From the NCBI GenBank assembly GCA_902797895.1, contig CADBUS010000203.1, positions 1 to 6,188 on the forward strand: DNA of 6,188 bases, read 5' to 3'. Source of the stretch: an uncultured Bacteroidia bacterium. Its GTDB lineage: Bacteria > Bacteroidota > Bacteroidia > Bacteroidales > UBA932. Positions 1 through 6,093 of this stretch are shown piece after piece (within the stretch, counting starts at the first letter, position 1; each line of letters begins with the position of its first letter). Both the position numbers and the translations under genes were made by a program. A model generated the notes under the pieces. The model had not been told where the DNA came from. It did not search any database and saw only the letters and a program-made list of their open reading frames with translations.

Positions 1-74
1 AAAAGAGCCTTCAGCGGAGCCACAGCAAACTCCGGTGTGCCCATATATACTATTTTGAGAGTGCCTTTTACCAT
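1..74 (-). CDS. fmt: Methionyl-tRNA formyltransferase, 5' end only
   Basis: Only the first 24 codons (plus two bases) lie in the window; the gene runs off the left edge. Read on the minus strand from the ATG at 74 they give M-V-K-G-T-L-K-I-V-Y-M-G-T-P-E-F-A-V-A-P-L-K-A-L. The strand K-I-V-Y-M-G-T-P-E-F-A-V is the hallmark N-terminus of Fmt, which transfers a formyl group from 10-formyl-tetrahydrofolate to initiator Met-tRNA in the cytoplasm. The ATG at 74 is preferred over the in-frame ATG at 44, because family members carry about ten residues before M-G-T-P. The gene diverges from tgt. A -7-like box (TACTTTTG on the minus strand, 89 to 82) lies just upstream, leaving a very short leader. The catalytic residues are outside the window, so activity cannot be judged. 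Confidence 0.87.
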   Translation of the reverse strand, partial: MVKGTLKIVYMGTPEFAVAPLKAL

Positions 75-81
75 CGCGACA

Positions 82-89
82 CAAAAGTA
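82..89 (-). promoter_or_regulatory. Putative -7 box for fmt
   Basis: On the minus strand bases 89 to 82 read TACTTTTG, an exact match to the Bacteroidetes sigma-ABfr -7 consensus TAnnTTTG, eight bases upstream of the fmt ATG. I see no clear TTTG -33 element about 19 bases further upstream, so the assignment rests on the -7 box and its position. Confidence 0.45.
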
Positions 90-117
90 AGCATAAAAAA
101 TCAGAATCTGTCTGAAA

Positions 118-148
118 TTTATCCATTGAGCATATTTTGCTATCTTTG
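118..148 (+). promoter_or_regulatory. Putative promoter of tgt-lptF operon
   Basis: TATCTTTG at 141-148 matches the Bacteroidetes -7 consensus TAnnTTTG exactly. TTTA at 118-121, one base off the -33 consensus TTTG, lies exactly 19 bases upstream, the usual spacing. Transcription would start near 153-156, a short distance before the tgt ATG at 171. This excludes the longer reading frame that opens at the TTG at 126, because that TTG would lie inside the promoter. Confidence 0.6.
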
Positions 149-170
149 CTCTGTTACACAGCTGAATAAA

Positions 171-1307
171 ATGTTTTTTGAAAAACTATATACAGATTCG
201 TTAAGCTCGGCAAGGGCCGGAGTTCTCCATACAGACCACGGAGATATTCCAACCCCTATATTTATGCCTGTTGGTACGGTTGGGAGCGTTAAAGGAGTGT
301 TTCACAGAGATTTAGCAGAAGATACCGATGCAAAAATAATTTTGGGCAACACATACCATCTGCTACTAAGGCCTGGTACAGAGCTTATCAACAGAGCCGG
401 AGGTTTGCATAAGTTTGTGGGGTGGGAGAGGCCGATACTCACCGATAGTGGTGGCTTTCAGGTTTTCTCCTTGGCGGAAAATCGCAAGATTACAGAAGAG
501 GGTTGCACTTTCCGTTCTCATATAGATGGCTCAAAGCATATATTTACACCAGAAAATAATGTTGATATACAGCGTCTTATAGGGGCAGATATTATAATGG
601 CTTTAGATGAGTGTACCCCTGGCACAGCAGATTTTGAGTATTCAAAAAAATCTATGGAGCGCACCCATCGTTGGCTTCAAAGATGCATAAAAAGGTTCAA
701 GGAGACCGAGCCGCACTATGGCTACAGGCAGTTCTTTTTTCCTATAGTGCAGGGGTGTGTATATCCAGAGCTAAGGCGGGAGGCGGCAAGAGTTATAGCA
801 GATGCCGATATGGATGGTTGCGCAATAGGCGGACTCTCTGTGGGAGAGCCTACAGATGTAATGTATCAGATGTTGGATGTGCTTAAAGATGAGATGCCTA
901 CAGAAAAACCGCGCTACCTTATGGGAGTAGGCACTCCGGCCAATCTGCTTGAAGGAATTGAGAGGGGGGTAGATATGTTTGACTGCGTAATGCCTACCCG
1001 CAACGGGCGCAACGGAATGCTATTTACCTGGGAAGGAACAATAAACATAAAGAACAAGTGCTGGGAAGATGATTTCTCGCCTATTGATGAGAATGGCAAA
1101 TCGTTTGTGGACAGAGCCTATACAAAGGCATATCTGAGACATCTGTTTGTGGCAGGCGAGATGTTGGGAGCGGAGATAGCCAGTTATCATAATCTTGCCT
1201 TTTATCTCGATGTGGTAACACAAGCAAGGGAACATATTATTGCAGGAGATTTCAAGAGCTGGAAAACTCAGGCAGTAGAAAAACTGAGCAGAAGGCTCAC
1301 TATTTAA
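171..1307 (+). CDS. tgt: Queuine/preQ1 tRNA-guanine transglycosylase
   Basis: 378-residue TIM-barrel enzyme that swaps guanine-34 for preQ1 in the anticodons of tRNA-Asp, -Asn, -His and -Tyr, a step of queuosine synthesis. Visible motifs are T-D-S-G-G-F-Q-V-F-S at 91-100 (Asp92, the family's active-site acid/base), V-Q-G at 193-195, G-G-L-S-V-G-E at 220-226 (base recognition) and F-D-C-V-M-P-T-R at 270-277 (Asp271, the expected nucleophile). The Cys-x-Cys-x-x-Cys zinc ligands normally found before the last helices are missing: the stretch reads D-E-N-G-K-S-F-V-D at 306-314, although the following His340 is kept. I recall the same loss in Bacteroides homologues, so I treat it as lineage-typical. 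Start chosen at ATG 171, since it gives the usual family length and lies downstream of a promoter. The gene ends 14 bases before the LptF/G permease and probably shares its transcript. Confidence 0.96.
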   Translation: MFFEKLYTDSLSSARAGVLHTDHGDIPTPIFMPVGTVGSVKGVFHRDLAEDTDAKIILGNTYHLLLRPGTELINRAGGLHKFVGWERPILTDSGGFQVFSLAENRKITEEGCTFRSHIDGSKHIFTPENNVDIQRLIGADIIMALDECTPGTADFEYSKKSMERTHRWLQRCIKRFKETEPHYGYRQFFFPIVQGCVYPELRREAARVIADADMDGCAIGGLSVGEPTDVMYQMLDVLKDEMPTEKPRYLMGVGTPANLLEGIERGVDMFDCVMPTRNGRNGMLFTWEGTINIKNKCWEDDFSPIDENGKSFVDRAYTKAYLRHLFVAGEMLGAEIASYHNLAFYLDVVTQAREHIIAGDFKSWKTQAVEKLSRRLTI

Positions 1308-1321
1308 GAGAGTTATACAAT

Positions 1322-2458
1322 ATGAAAATAAGCAATATAGGGCAATATACAAAGGAGTGGGCAAGAGATTTCAAGCCTCAAATCACCACTATAGACAGGT
1401 ACATAATAAGAAAGTTCATTGGTACTTACGCTGTTGCACTGCTGCTTATAATAGGCATTGTGATTATCTTTGATTTGAGCGAAAAGATAGATAAGTTTGT
1501 TGATAATCAGGCCCCTCTGAATCTTATTATATTTCAGTACTACGCCAACTTCATCCCCTATTTTGTAAATATGTTCTCCCCTATGTTTGTCTTTATTACG
1601 GTAATTTTCTTTACCTCAAAAATGGCGGCAAACACAGAGATTATTGCAATTTTGGCAGGTGGAATCAGCTTTAAGAGAATGCTTTGGCCCTACTTTATCT
1701 CCTCTGCGGCAATCGCGCTCTTTACCCTTATTCTTAATCTGTATGTGATACCACCCTGCAACAAGGGGAGGCTCGATTTTGAGAACAAATATGTAAAGCA
1801 AAAGCACGAGGCGTTGGGGCGCAACATTCACTACCAGATAGAGCCTGGCATTTTTCTCTATGTGCAGAGCTTCAGCCCCTTCAACAACACCGCCTACAAC
1901 TTCTCCATCAAGACTATAGAGGGACAGCAGATGGTATCAAAACTGAGTGCCAACGAGGCAGTTTGGGATACCACAAAGCTCTGTTGGAGCCTTAAAGATT
2001 ATATGCTCAGAGAGATTATAGATGGCCAGGAGAAGATAACACACGGCCAGAGTTTAGATACTGCAATATCGGTAACGATAGCGGATTTCCGCCGCCGCAG
2101 CAACTCCGTACAAGCACTCTCTGCCCGTGAGTTGAGGGCGCTAATAAAAGCACAAAGGATGCGTGGAGATAAAGATATACAACTCTCTCAAATAGAGAGA
2201 AATACACGCTGGGCAATGCCTTTTGCTGCCTTTATTCTTACTTGGATAGGAGTATCGCTGTCATCCAAAAAGAGGAGAGGAGGAATTGGACTCAACATAG
2301 GTATAGGAATAGCCCTCAGCTTCTCATATATCCTCTTTTTGAGATTCTCTCAAATGTTTGTCTATTCGGGAAGTTTGCCACCCTATATAGCTTTATGGCT
2401 ACCAAACATTATATTCCTGTTCATAGCCTTTTATCTATATAGGATTGCCCCTAAGTAG
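1322..2458 (+). CDS. LptF/LptG-family permease (YjgP/YjgQ)
   Basis: 378-residue inner-membrane protein of the LptF/LptG family, the permease half of the LptB2FG ABC transporter that pulls lipopolysaccharide out of the inner membrane and feeds it to the LptC-A-D bridge. Six hydrophobic segments are visible, at roughly 34-51, 77-98, 120-143, 296-315, 322-340 and 354-374. A long polar periplasmic domain (about 145-290) sits between the third and fourth, the classic three-plus-three layout. The D-L-S-E-K-I-D-K-F segment after the first helix and the N-T-E-I-I-A-I-L-A-G-G-I-S coupling region at 104-116 are typical of the family. Sequence alone does not separate LptF from LptG, so no symbol is given. 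It follows tgt by 14 bases with no obvious terminator between, suggesting one operon. Length is normal and nothing looks damaged. Confidence 0.92.
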   Translation: MKISNIGQYTKEWARDFKPQITTIDRYIIRKFIGTYAVALLLIIGIVIIFDLSEKIDKFVDNQAPLNLIIFQYYANFIPYFVNMFSPMFVFITVIFFTSKMAANTEIIAILAGGISFKRMLWPYFISSAAIALFTLILNLYVIPPCNKGRLDFENKYVKQKHEALGRNIHYQIEPGIFLYVQSFSPFNNTAYNFSIKTIEGQQMVSKLSANEAVWDTTKLCWSLKDYMLREIIDGQEKITHGQSLDTAISVTIADFRRRSNSVQALSARELRALIKAQRMRGDKDIQLSQIERNTRWAMPFAAFILTWIGVSLSSKKRRGGIGLNIGIGIALSFSYILFLRFSQMFVYSGSLPPYIALWLPNIIFLFIAFYLYRIAPK

Positions 2459-2464
2459 AAAGCA

Positions 2465-2523
2465 TCTGCTCTGTCATTCTGAAGCCTACCCTGAGCCTGC
2501 CGAAGGGCATAAGCGAAGAATCT
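2465..2523 (+). repeat. Dispersed intergenic repeat, long copy
   Basis: The stretch begins with TCTGCTCTGTCATTCTGA (2465-2482) and ends with TAAGCGAAGAATCT (2510-2523). Both segments recur exactly, same orientation, at 2690-2724. Between them this copy carries 27 extra bases, including CCCTGAGCCTGCCGAAGGG (2489-2507), whose CCCT/AGGG ends can form an imperfect hairpin. From general knowledge, sequences of the type GTCATTCTGAGC...GCGAAGAATCT and the CCCTGAGCCTG-CGAAGGG core are common multi-copy intergenic repeats in Bacteroidetes genomes. Function unknown. Confidence 0.7.
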
Positions 2524-2576
2524 GTTATCGCAGACAGCACAATCCCCATCCTTGACTACGTGCGGTGGCTTTTCCG

Positions 2577-2640
2577 CCGCTTTAGCGGTCGGCCACTTCT
2601 GTGGCCGCAGGACCCCTTGAGGGGTGCAGGGGTGTTTTAA
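2577..2640. terminator. Cluster of three hairpins, possible terminator region
   Basis: Three short perfect hairpins follow one another: CCGC-TTTA-GCGG (2577-2588), GGCCAC-TTCT-GTGGCC (2591-2606) and ACCCC-TTGA-GGGGT (2612-2625). The last is followed by GTGTTTT ending at 2638. GTGGC at 2565-2569 can also pair with GCCAC at 2592-2596, giving an alternative fold. Because the flanking genes converge, this is where both transcripts should end. The U-tract is short and slightly displaced from the stem, so a role as an intrinsic terminator is plausible rather than clear. It may equally be part of a repeat element bracketed by the copies at 2465 and 2690. Confidence 0.45.
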
Positions 2641-2689
2641 TGTGCGATAGCTTAGCGCTATTGCTGTTCTGCGGCTGGGGCTGTGCTAC

Positions 2690-2724
2690 TCTGCTCTGTC
2701 ATTCTGAGCGTAAGCGAAGAATCT
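2690..2724 (+). repeat. Dispersed intergenic repeat, short copy
   Basis: Second copy of the element at 2465-2523: the same 18-base left part (2690-2707) and the same 14-base right part (2711-2724), joined here by only GCG instead of 27 bases. It ends nine bases before the stop codon of the dehydrogenase on the opposite strand. The pair brackets about 166 bases of hairpin-rich noncoding DNA. Confidence 0.7.
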
Positions 2725-2733
2725 ATAACATTT

Positions 2734-3696
2734 TTAGTATTCGCCGCGTTTTACCTTCTGCTCACAAACTTTGAGCATATCGGTAATCATATCCTGCAAA
2801 CCCCATTTAGGATTCCAACCCCACTCATTACGGGCGCAACTATCGTCCATAACATCAGGCCAGCTTGCTGCTATGGCTGCCTTTACAGGATCTATCTTGT
2901 AATCCCAAGTGAATGATGGTATGCGCTTTTTTATCTCTTGGAAAAGTTGCTCCGGAGTAAAGCTCATAGAGGCAATGTTGAAGCTGTTACGGTGTACGAG
3001 CTTTGCAGGATCGGCTTCCATTAGCTGTGTTGTAGCCTCCAATGCGTCAGGCATATAGAGCATATCCATATAAGCATCCTGCGGAACGGTGCAGGTATAT
3101 TTGCCATTCTTAACCACTTCGTAGAATACCTCTACAGCGTAATCAGTTGTACCACCGCCAGGGAGACAACCATTGGAGATAATGCCCGGAAAACGCACGC
3201 TACGGGTATCTACTCCAAATCTCTTAAAGTAATAGTCGCTGAGCAATTCTCCCGATACCTTACATACTCCGTAAATGGTATCAGGCCTCATAATGGTATC
3301 CTGCGGAGTCATCTGGTGAGGGGTATTTGAGCCAAAAGCTCCTATAGAGGATGGAGTAAAGAGGGCGCACTTGAACTCTCTTGCAAGATTGAGCGAGTTG
3401 AGCAATGCCCCCATATTTATCTTCCAGGCCAAATCGGGATTCTGCTCCCCCTTGGCACTCAAAAGGGCCACAAGATTGTAGATGCCATCTACACCATACT
3501 TTTTAACAGCCTCGCCATAACCCTGAAAATCAAGAGCATCTAACTTAATTGCAATGCACTTTTCGGAGAGTTTCTTAACCACCTCGTCTCTTACCTCAGC
3601 GGCAATTACATTATCCTCTCCATATACCTTCTGCAGATGCGGAACAAGCTCTGTACCTATCTGTCCGCCAGCTCCAACAACCAATATCTTTTTCAT
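2734..3696 (-). CDS. tdh: NAD-dependent L-threonine 3-dehydrogenase, SDR/epimerase type
   Basis: 320-residue extended short-chain dehydrogenase. The N-terminal Rossmann motif is G-A-G-G-Q-I-G (8-14). The catalytic set is T-P-S-S-I-G-A-F-G (114-122) with Tyr142 and Lys146 in Y-G-V-C-K. The signature that points to threonine dehydrogenase rather than a sugar-nucleotide epimerase is R-F-P-G-I-I-S-N-G followed by P-G-G-G-T-T-D-Y-A-V (179-188), characteristic of SDR-type threonine dehydrogenases. These oxidise L-threonine to 2-amino-3-ketobutyrate, which Kbl cleaves to glycine and acetyl-CoA; no kbl is in view. Cytosolic, full length, apparently intact. The ATG at 3696 places the glycine-rich loop at residue 8, as is usual. 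A -7-like box lies about 37 bases upstream. Transcription converges on the tgt-lptF unit. Substrate assignment is by motif recall and is less certain than the fold. Confidence 0.82.
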   Translation of the reverse strand: MKKILVVGAGGQIGTELVPHLQKVYGEDNVIAAEVRDEVVKKLSEKCIAIKLDALDFQGYGEAVKKYGVDGIYNLVALLSAKGEQNPDLAWKINMGALLNSLNLAREFKCALFTPSSIGAFGSNTPHQMTPQDTIMRPDTIYGVCKVSGELLSDYYFKRFGVDTRSVRFPGIISNGCLPGGGTTDYAVEVFYEVVKNGKYTCTVPQDAYMDMLYMPDALEATTQLMEADPAKLVHRNSFNIASMSFTPEQLFQEIKKRIPSFTWDYKIDPVKAAIAASWPDVMDDSCARNEWGWNPKWGLQDMITDMLKVCEQKVKRGEY

Positions 3697-3732
3697 ATCA
3701 AAAACCGTTTATAACTTATTAACCAATTGTGG

Positions 3733-3740
3733 CAAAGATA
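3733..3740 (-). promoter_or_regulatory. Putative -7 box for the threonine dehydrogenase gene
   Basis: On the minus strand, bases 3740 to 3733 read TATCTTTG, the same exact TAnnTTTG match seen upstream of tgt. It would give a leader of about 30 bases before the ATG at 3696. A TTTG at 3756-3753 is too close (12 bases) to be a standard -33 element and nothing better is visible, so the promoter is supported mainly by its -7 box. Confidence 0.45.
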
Positions 3741-3851
3741 TACATTTTTACCCAAAGGGAGAGGTTTTTCTTTGATTCATATCAATTCTCCTTGCTTTCA
3801 GAATAAGATAATGAGAGCAAGAGAGGGTGAAGGAGAGATTCTCCTCAGATT

Positions 3852-3915
3852 TCCGAAACACTGTTTCGGAAATTTCCAGAGAAGTATTATCGGATTCCCG
3901 AAACAGTGTTTTGGA
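3852..3915. repeat. Palindromic repeat pair upstream of the hsdS cassette
   Basis: AAACACTGTTTCGGAAAT (3856-3873) recurs as an inverted copy at 3894-3911 (ATTCCCGAAACAGTGTTT), matching at 17 of 18 positions across a 20-base spacer; weaker pairing continues to 3852 and 3915. The left unit is itself a hairpin (TTCCGAAA-CACTG-TTTCGGAA, 3851-3871). The 313 bases from 3697 to 4009 otherwise hold only the dehydrogenase promoter, a small AGGAGA/TCTCCT hairpin at 3831-3845 and the in-frame hsdS remnant from 3995. The element could be a REP or MITE-like sequence, a terminator or a relic of insertion; the sequence does not decide. Confidence 0.6.
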
Positions 3916-3991
3916 TTTCGTTTGCGCTGTAGACAAAGTCCCGCTATTTGAATATTGAAGGTTTCGCAAACTTTTCATATGTTGGCATACG

Positions 3992-4006
3992 CCCCATTAT
4001 GAGAAT
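3992..4006 (+). other. Candidate crossover site at start of first hsdS cassette
   Basis: CATTATGAGAA (3995-4005) encodes His-Tyr-Glu-Asn at the point where this cassette becomes recognisable as HsdS. The identical 11 bases occur in the same reading frame and orientation at 6109-6119, where the second cassette begins, while flanking bases upstream differ. In related full-length proteins, as I recall them, this linker (P-H-Y-E-N/K) joins the constant N-terminal part to the first target recognition domain. A shared boundary between otherwise different cassettes is what a recombinase crossover point leaves. This is inference from two copies only. Confidence 0.45.
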
Positions 4007-4009
4007 GAG

Positions 4010-5233
4010 GTGCCGTTTGAAGTGCCTGAAAGTTGGGTATGGCAGAAACTTGGAGACATAGGAGTGTGGCAATCTGGCGCAACGCCAAGTCGTCTTAACA
4101 AAGATTATTACGGTGGCGAAATTCCATGGCTAAAAACTGGCGATTTGAATGATGGGTATATTTGTGAGATTCCAGAAACCATCACTAAAAAAGCATTAGA
4201 GGAAACTTCCGTTAAACTTAATCCAGCAGGAAGTATATTGATAGCCATGTATGGTGCGACAATAGGGAAAGTGGGAATATTAATATCTCCAGCTACTACA
4301 AATCAGGCTTGTTGTGCTTGCGTGGACTATAAAGGGGTAGAACAAATGTATCTTTTCTACTTTTTACTCTCACATAAGGAAGAATTTATTATGCTTGGTG
4401 GCGGTGGAGCTCAACCCAATATATCGAAAGAGAAAATAGTAGAAACTTTTATTCCAATACCACCTCTGCAAGAACAAAAAAGAATTATAGAAGCTATTGA
4501 ACAATGGTTCTCCTTGATTGAATTATTGGAAACTTCAAAAGAAGATTTGCAGGCTTCTATTACACAAGCCAAGTCCAAAATTCTTAACCTCGCCATTCAT
4601 GGTAAACTTGTTCCACAAGACCCGAATGATGAGCCAGCCATTGAACTCTTGAAGCGCATCAATCCGAACTTTACTCCTTGTGATAACGCGCATGATACCA
4701 ACCAACTTCCTGATAGTTGGTGTTGGACAACATTAGGCAGTATATTTCAGCATAATACAGGTAAGGCATTGAACAAGTCTGATTCCCAAGAAGGTCTGTT
4801 AAAGCCCTATCTTACAACTTCCAATGTGTATTGGAATTGTTTTGACTTTACCGAAGTTAAAAAGATGTTTTTTAAGGATTCAGAATTAGAAAAGTTTACT
4901 GTTACAAAAGGAGACCTGTTAGTATGTGAAGGAGGCGACATCGGGCGAGCTGCCATTTGGAACTACGACTATGACATTTGTATCCAAAATCATATTCATA
5001 GGTTAAGAGCTAAAGGGGACATTTATCAGATTCTTTATCTTTATGTTCTTATGCTCTATAAATGGAAGGATAGAATACATGGTAAAGGAATAGGACTTCA
5101 AGGGCTATCTTCAGGATTGTTAGATAAACTTGTAGTTCCATTACCTCCATACAACGAGCAACAGCGTATTGTTTCCAAAATCGAAGAACTCTTTGCCGTT
5201 CTTGATGAAATACAGAAATCCATAGAGGCATGA
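4010..5233 (+). CDS. hsdS: Type I restriction specificity subunit, 5'-truncated (probably silent) cassette
   Basis: HsdS sets the DNA target of a type I restriction-modification complex through two target recognition domains (TRDs). From the GTG at 4010 the product has 407 residues. TRD1 (1-150) contains P-E-S-W-V-W-Q-K-L-G-D-I, S-G-A-T-P-S-R and G-G-E-I-P-W-L-K-T-G-D-L. A helical spacer (153-192, from P-P-L-Q-E-Q-K-R-I) leads into the conserved A-I-H-G-K-L-V-P-Q-D-P-N-D-E-P at 195-209. TRD2 (235-378) begins P-D-S-W-C-W-T-T-L-G, and the distal helix is N-E-Q-Q-R-I-V-S-K-I-E-E-L. HsdS-like coding continues in frame upstream to about 3995 (H-Y-E-N-E), with a stop at 3956-3958 and no ATG between. 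The 60-70-residue N-terminal conserved segment usual in this subfamily is missing. I infer a donor cassette that is expressed only when joined to a complete 5' end. No hsdM or hsdR adjoins; the opposing recombinase starts 18 bases after the stop. Confidence 0.88.
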   Translation: MPFEVPESWVWQKLGDIGVWQSGATPSRLNKDYYGGEIPWLKTGDLNDGYICEIPETITKKALEETSVKLNPAGSILIAMYGATIGKVGILISPATTNQACCACVDYKGVEQMYLFYFLLSHKEEFIMLGGGGAQPNISKEKIVETFIPIPPLQEQKRIIEAIEQWFSLIELLETSKEDLQASITQAKSKILNLAIHGKLVPQDPNDEPAIELLKRINPNFTPCDNAHDTNQLPDSWCWTTLGSIFQHNTGKALNKSDSQEGLLKPYLTTSNVYWNCFDFTEVKKMFFKDSELEKFTVTKGDLLVCEGGDIGRAAIWNYDYDICIQNHIHRLRAKGDIYQILYLYVLMLYKWKDRIHGKGIGLQGLSSGLLDKLVVPLPPYNEQQRIVSKIEELFAVLDEIQKSIEA

Positions 5234-5248
5234 CCCCTATGGATTTCT
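5214..5248. terminator. Bidirectional hairpin between hsdS and recombinase
   Basis: AGAAATCCATAG (5214-5225) and CTATGGATTTCT (5237-5248) are perfect 12-base complements separated by 11 bases. The structure spans the last codons and TGA (5231-5233) of hsdS and ends just before the recombinase stop (complement of 5252-5254). The right arm and following bases include TTTCTTTC, and the left arm gives the reverse strand a similar U-rich tail. The simplest reading is a shared terminator for two convergent genes. The alternative is a recombinase binding site, since tyrosine recombinase targets are paired inverted arms around a spacer. Confidence 0.6.
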
Positions 5249-5251
5249 TTC

Positions 5252-6055
5252 TTACCATGTTACAACCTTATCTACAATCTGTCGTTGTTCGGTAGCGGTG
5301 CGGCGTAGATAGATGCGGGTTGTTTCTATGCTTTCATGCCCCATAAGATCCGCAAGCAGGGCTAAATCATTGAACTTGTCCAGAAAATTCTTTGCAAAGC
5401 GATGGCGAAATGAGTGTGGATAAACGACGTCACGATTCAGACCATACTTATCAGCAAAATGCTTCAACTGAATGGCAATGCCTCTAGTGGTGATGCGTTT
5501 TCCATAGCGATTGAGGAAGATATAACCACTGGAAACGCCTTTGTCTGTCAGCCATTGTTTCGCCTCTATCTGTAGATTCTTGGGAATATAGAGTCGGCGA
5601 AGTTTACCCCCTTTGCTGTAGATATCAAGATGTCCTACAATCACATGCTCTGCCTTAATCTGTAATAGTTCGCTCACACGTGCACCTGTTGCCGCCATGA
5701 ACCATACAACGAAATACCATTCAGTATAACTATCAGCCTTTAGCTGAGTTTTCAAGAACTTGTAGTCCTCGTTGCTGATGACATTCTCCAGAAAGTTCTT
5801 CTGCTGCACCTTCACAAACTTCATCTTCAATTTATCCTTCTTTATAAACTCCAGATACTTGTTGATACCCTGTAATCGCAGATTAACTGTCTGTGGCTTA
5901 AAGTTTTCCATCAGATACCCCTTGTAGGTTAAAAGGTTTTTCTTGTTGATTTCCTTATACTGCGAAAGGAAATACTTAACCGTCCATACATACGAAGTGA
6001 CGGTATTCTTAGACAAGTCCAACTTGCTAAGTTGATTCTCAAAATTTGTTACCAT
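5252..6055 (-). CDS. Tyrosine recombinase (phage-integrase/Xer type), hsdS-linked
   Basis: 267-residue site-specific recombinase with all catalytic residues in place: Arg126 (T-G-A-R-V-S-E-L-L), Lys148 (Y-S-K-G-G-K), His214 and Arg217 (P-H-S-F-R-H-R-F), His240 (L-M-G-H-E-S-I-E-T-T) and nucleophile Tyr249 (T-R-I-Y-L-R-R). Residues 1-75 form the SAM-like core-binding domain and about 92-262 the catalytic domain. There is no arm-binding extension, so it resembles the short enzymes that invert DNA rather than phage or conjugative-element integrases. The start at ATG 6055 gives the expected length. Lying between two N-terminally truncated hsdS cassettes and tail to tail with the first, its likely role is to exchange HsdS target-recognition segments. 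It is unlikely to be the housekeeping XerC or XerD, which are about 300 residues long and not linked to hsdS. Confidence 0.92.
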   Translation of the reverse strand: MVTNFENQLSKLDLSKNTVTSYVWTVKYFLSQYKEINKKNLLTYKGYLMENFKPQTVNLRLQGINKYLEFIKKDKLKMKFVKVQQKNFLENVISNEDYKFLKTQLKADSYTEWYFVVWFMAATGARVSELLQIKAEHVIVGHLDIYSKGGKLRRLYIPKNLQIEAKQWLTDKGVSSGYIFLNRYGKRITTRGIAIQLKHFADKYGLNRDVVYPHSFRHRFAKNFLDKFNDLALLADLMGHESIETTRIYLRRTATEQRQIVDKVVTW

Positions 6056-6093
6056 ATTATTTCTGCTTTAGAAATGAAACAGAAACAATATAA

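Noticed and set aside
126..170. TTG-initiated extension of tgt by 15 residues
   Set aside because: The TTG lies within the -33/-7 promoter span, the added residues do not resemble Tgt, and ATG 171 gives the normal family length.
1020..1364. 114-codon open frame on the minus strand across the tgt/lptF junction
   Set aside because: It is antisense to two well-supported genes and shows no family features of its own.
2683..2916. 77-codon plus-strand frame overlapping the dispersed repeat and the dehydrogenase 3' end
   Set aside because: It is composed of repeat sequence and the antisense of tdh; no domain is recognisable.
3748..3978. 76-codon open frame on the minus strand (and a 74-codon frame on the plus strand at 3727-3951)
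   Set aside because: Both read through the palindromic repeat and the dehydrogenase promoter region, with low-complexity composition and no recognisable domain.
3979..4002. ATG at 3979 as start of the first hsdS cassette
   Set aside because: It is in a different frame and reaches a stop after seven codons; the ATG at 3999 is also out of frame.
5252..6055. Recombinase as housekeeping XerC/XerD or a prophage integrase
   Set aside because: It is shorter than Xer proteins, lacks an arm-binding domain, has no phage, tRNA or att context, and is wedged between hsdS cassettes.
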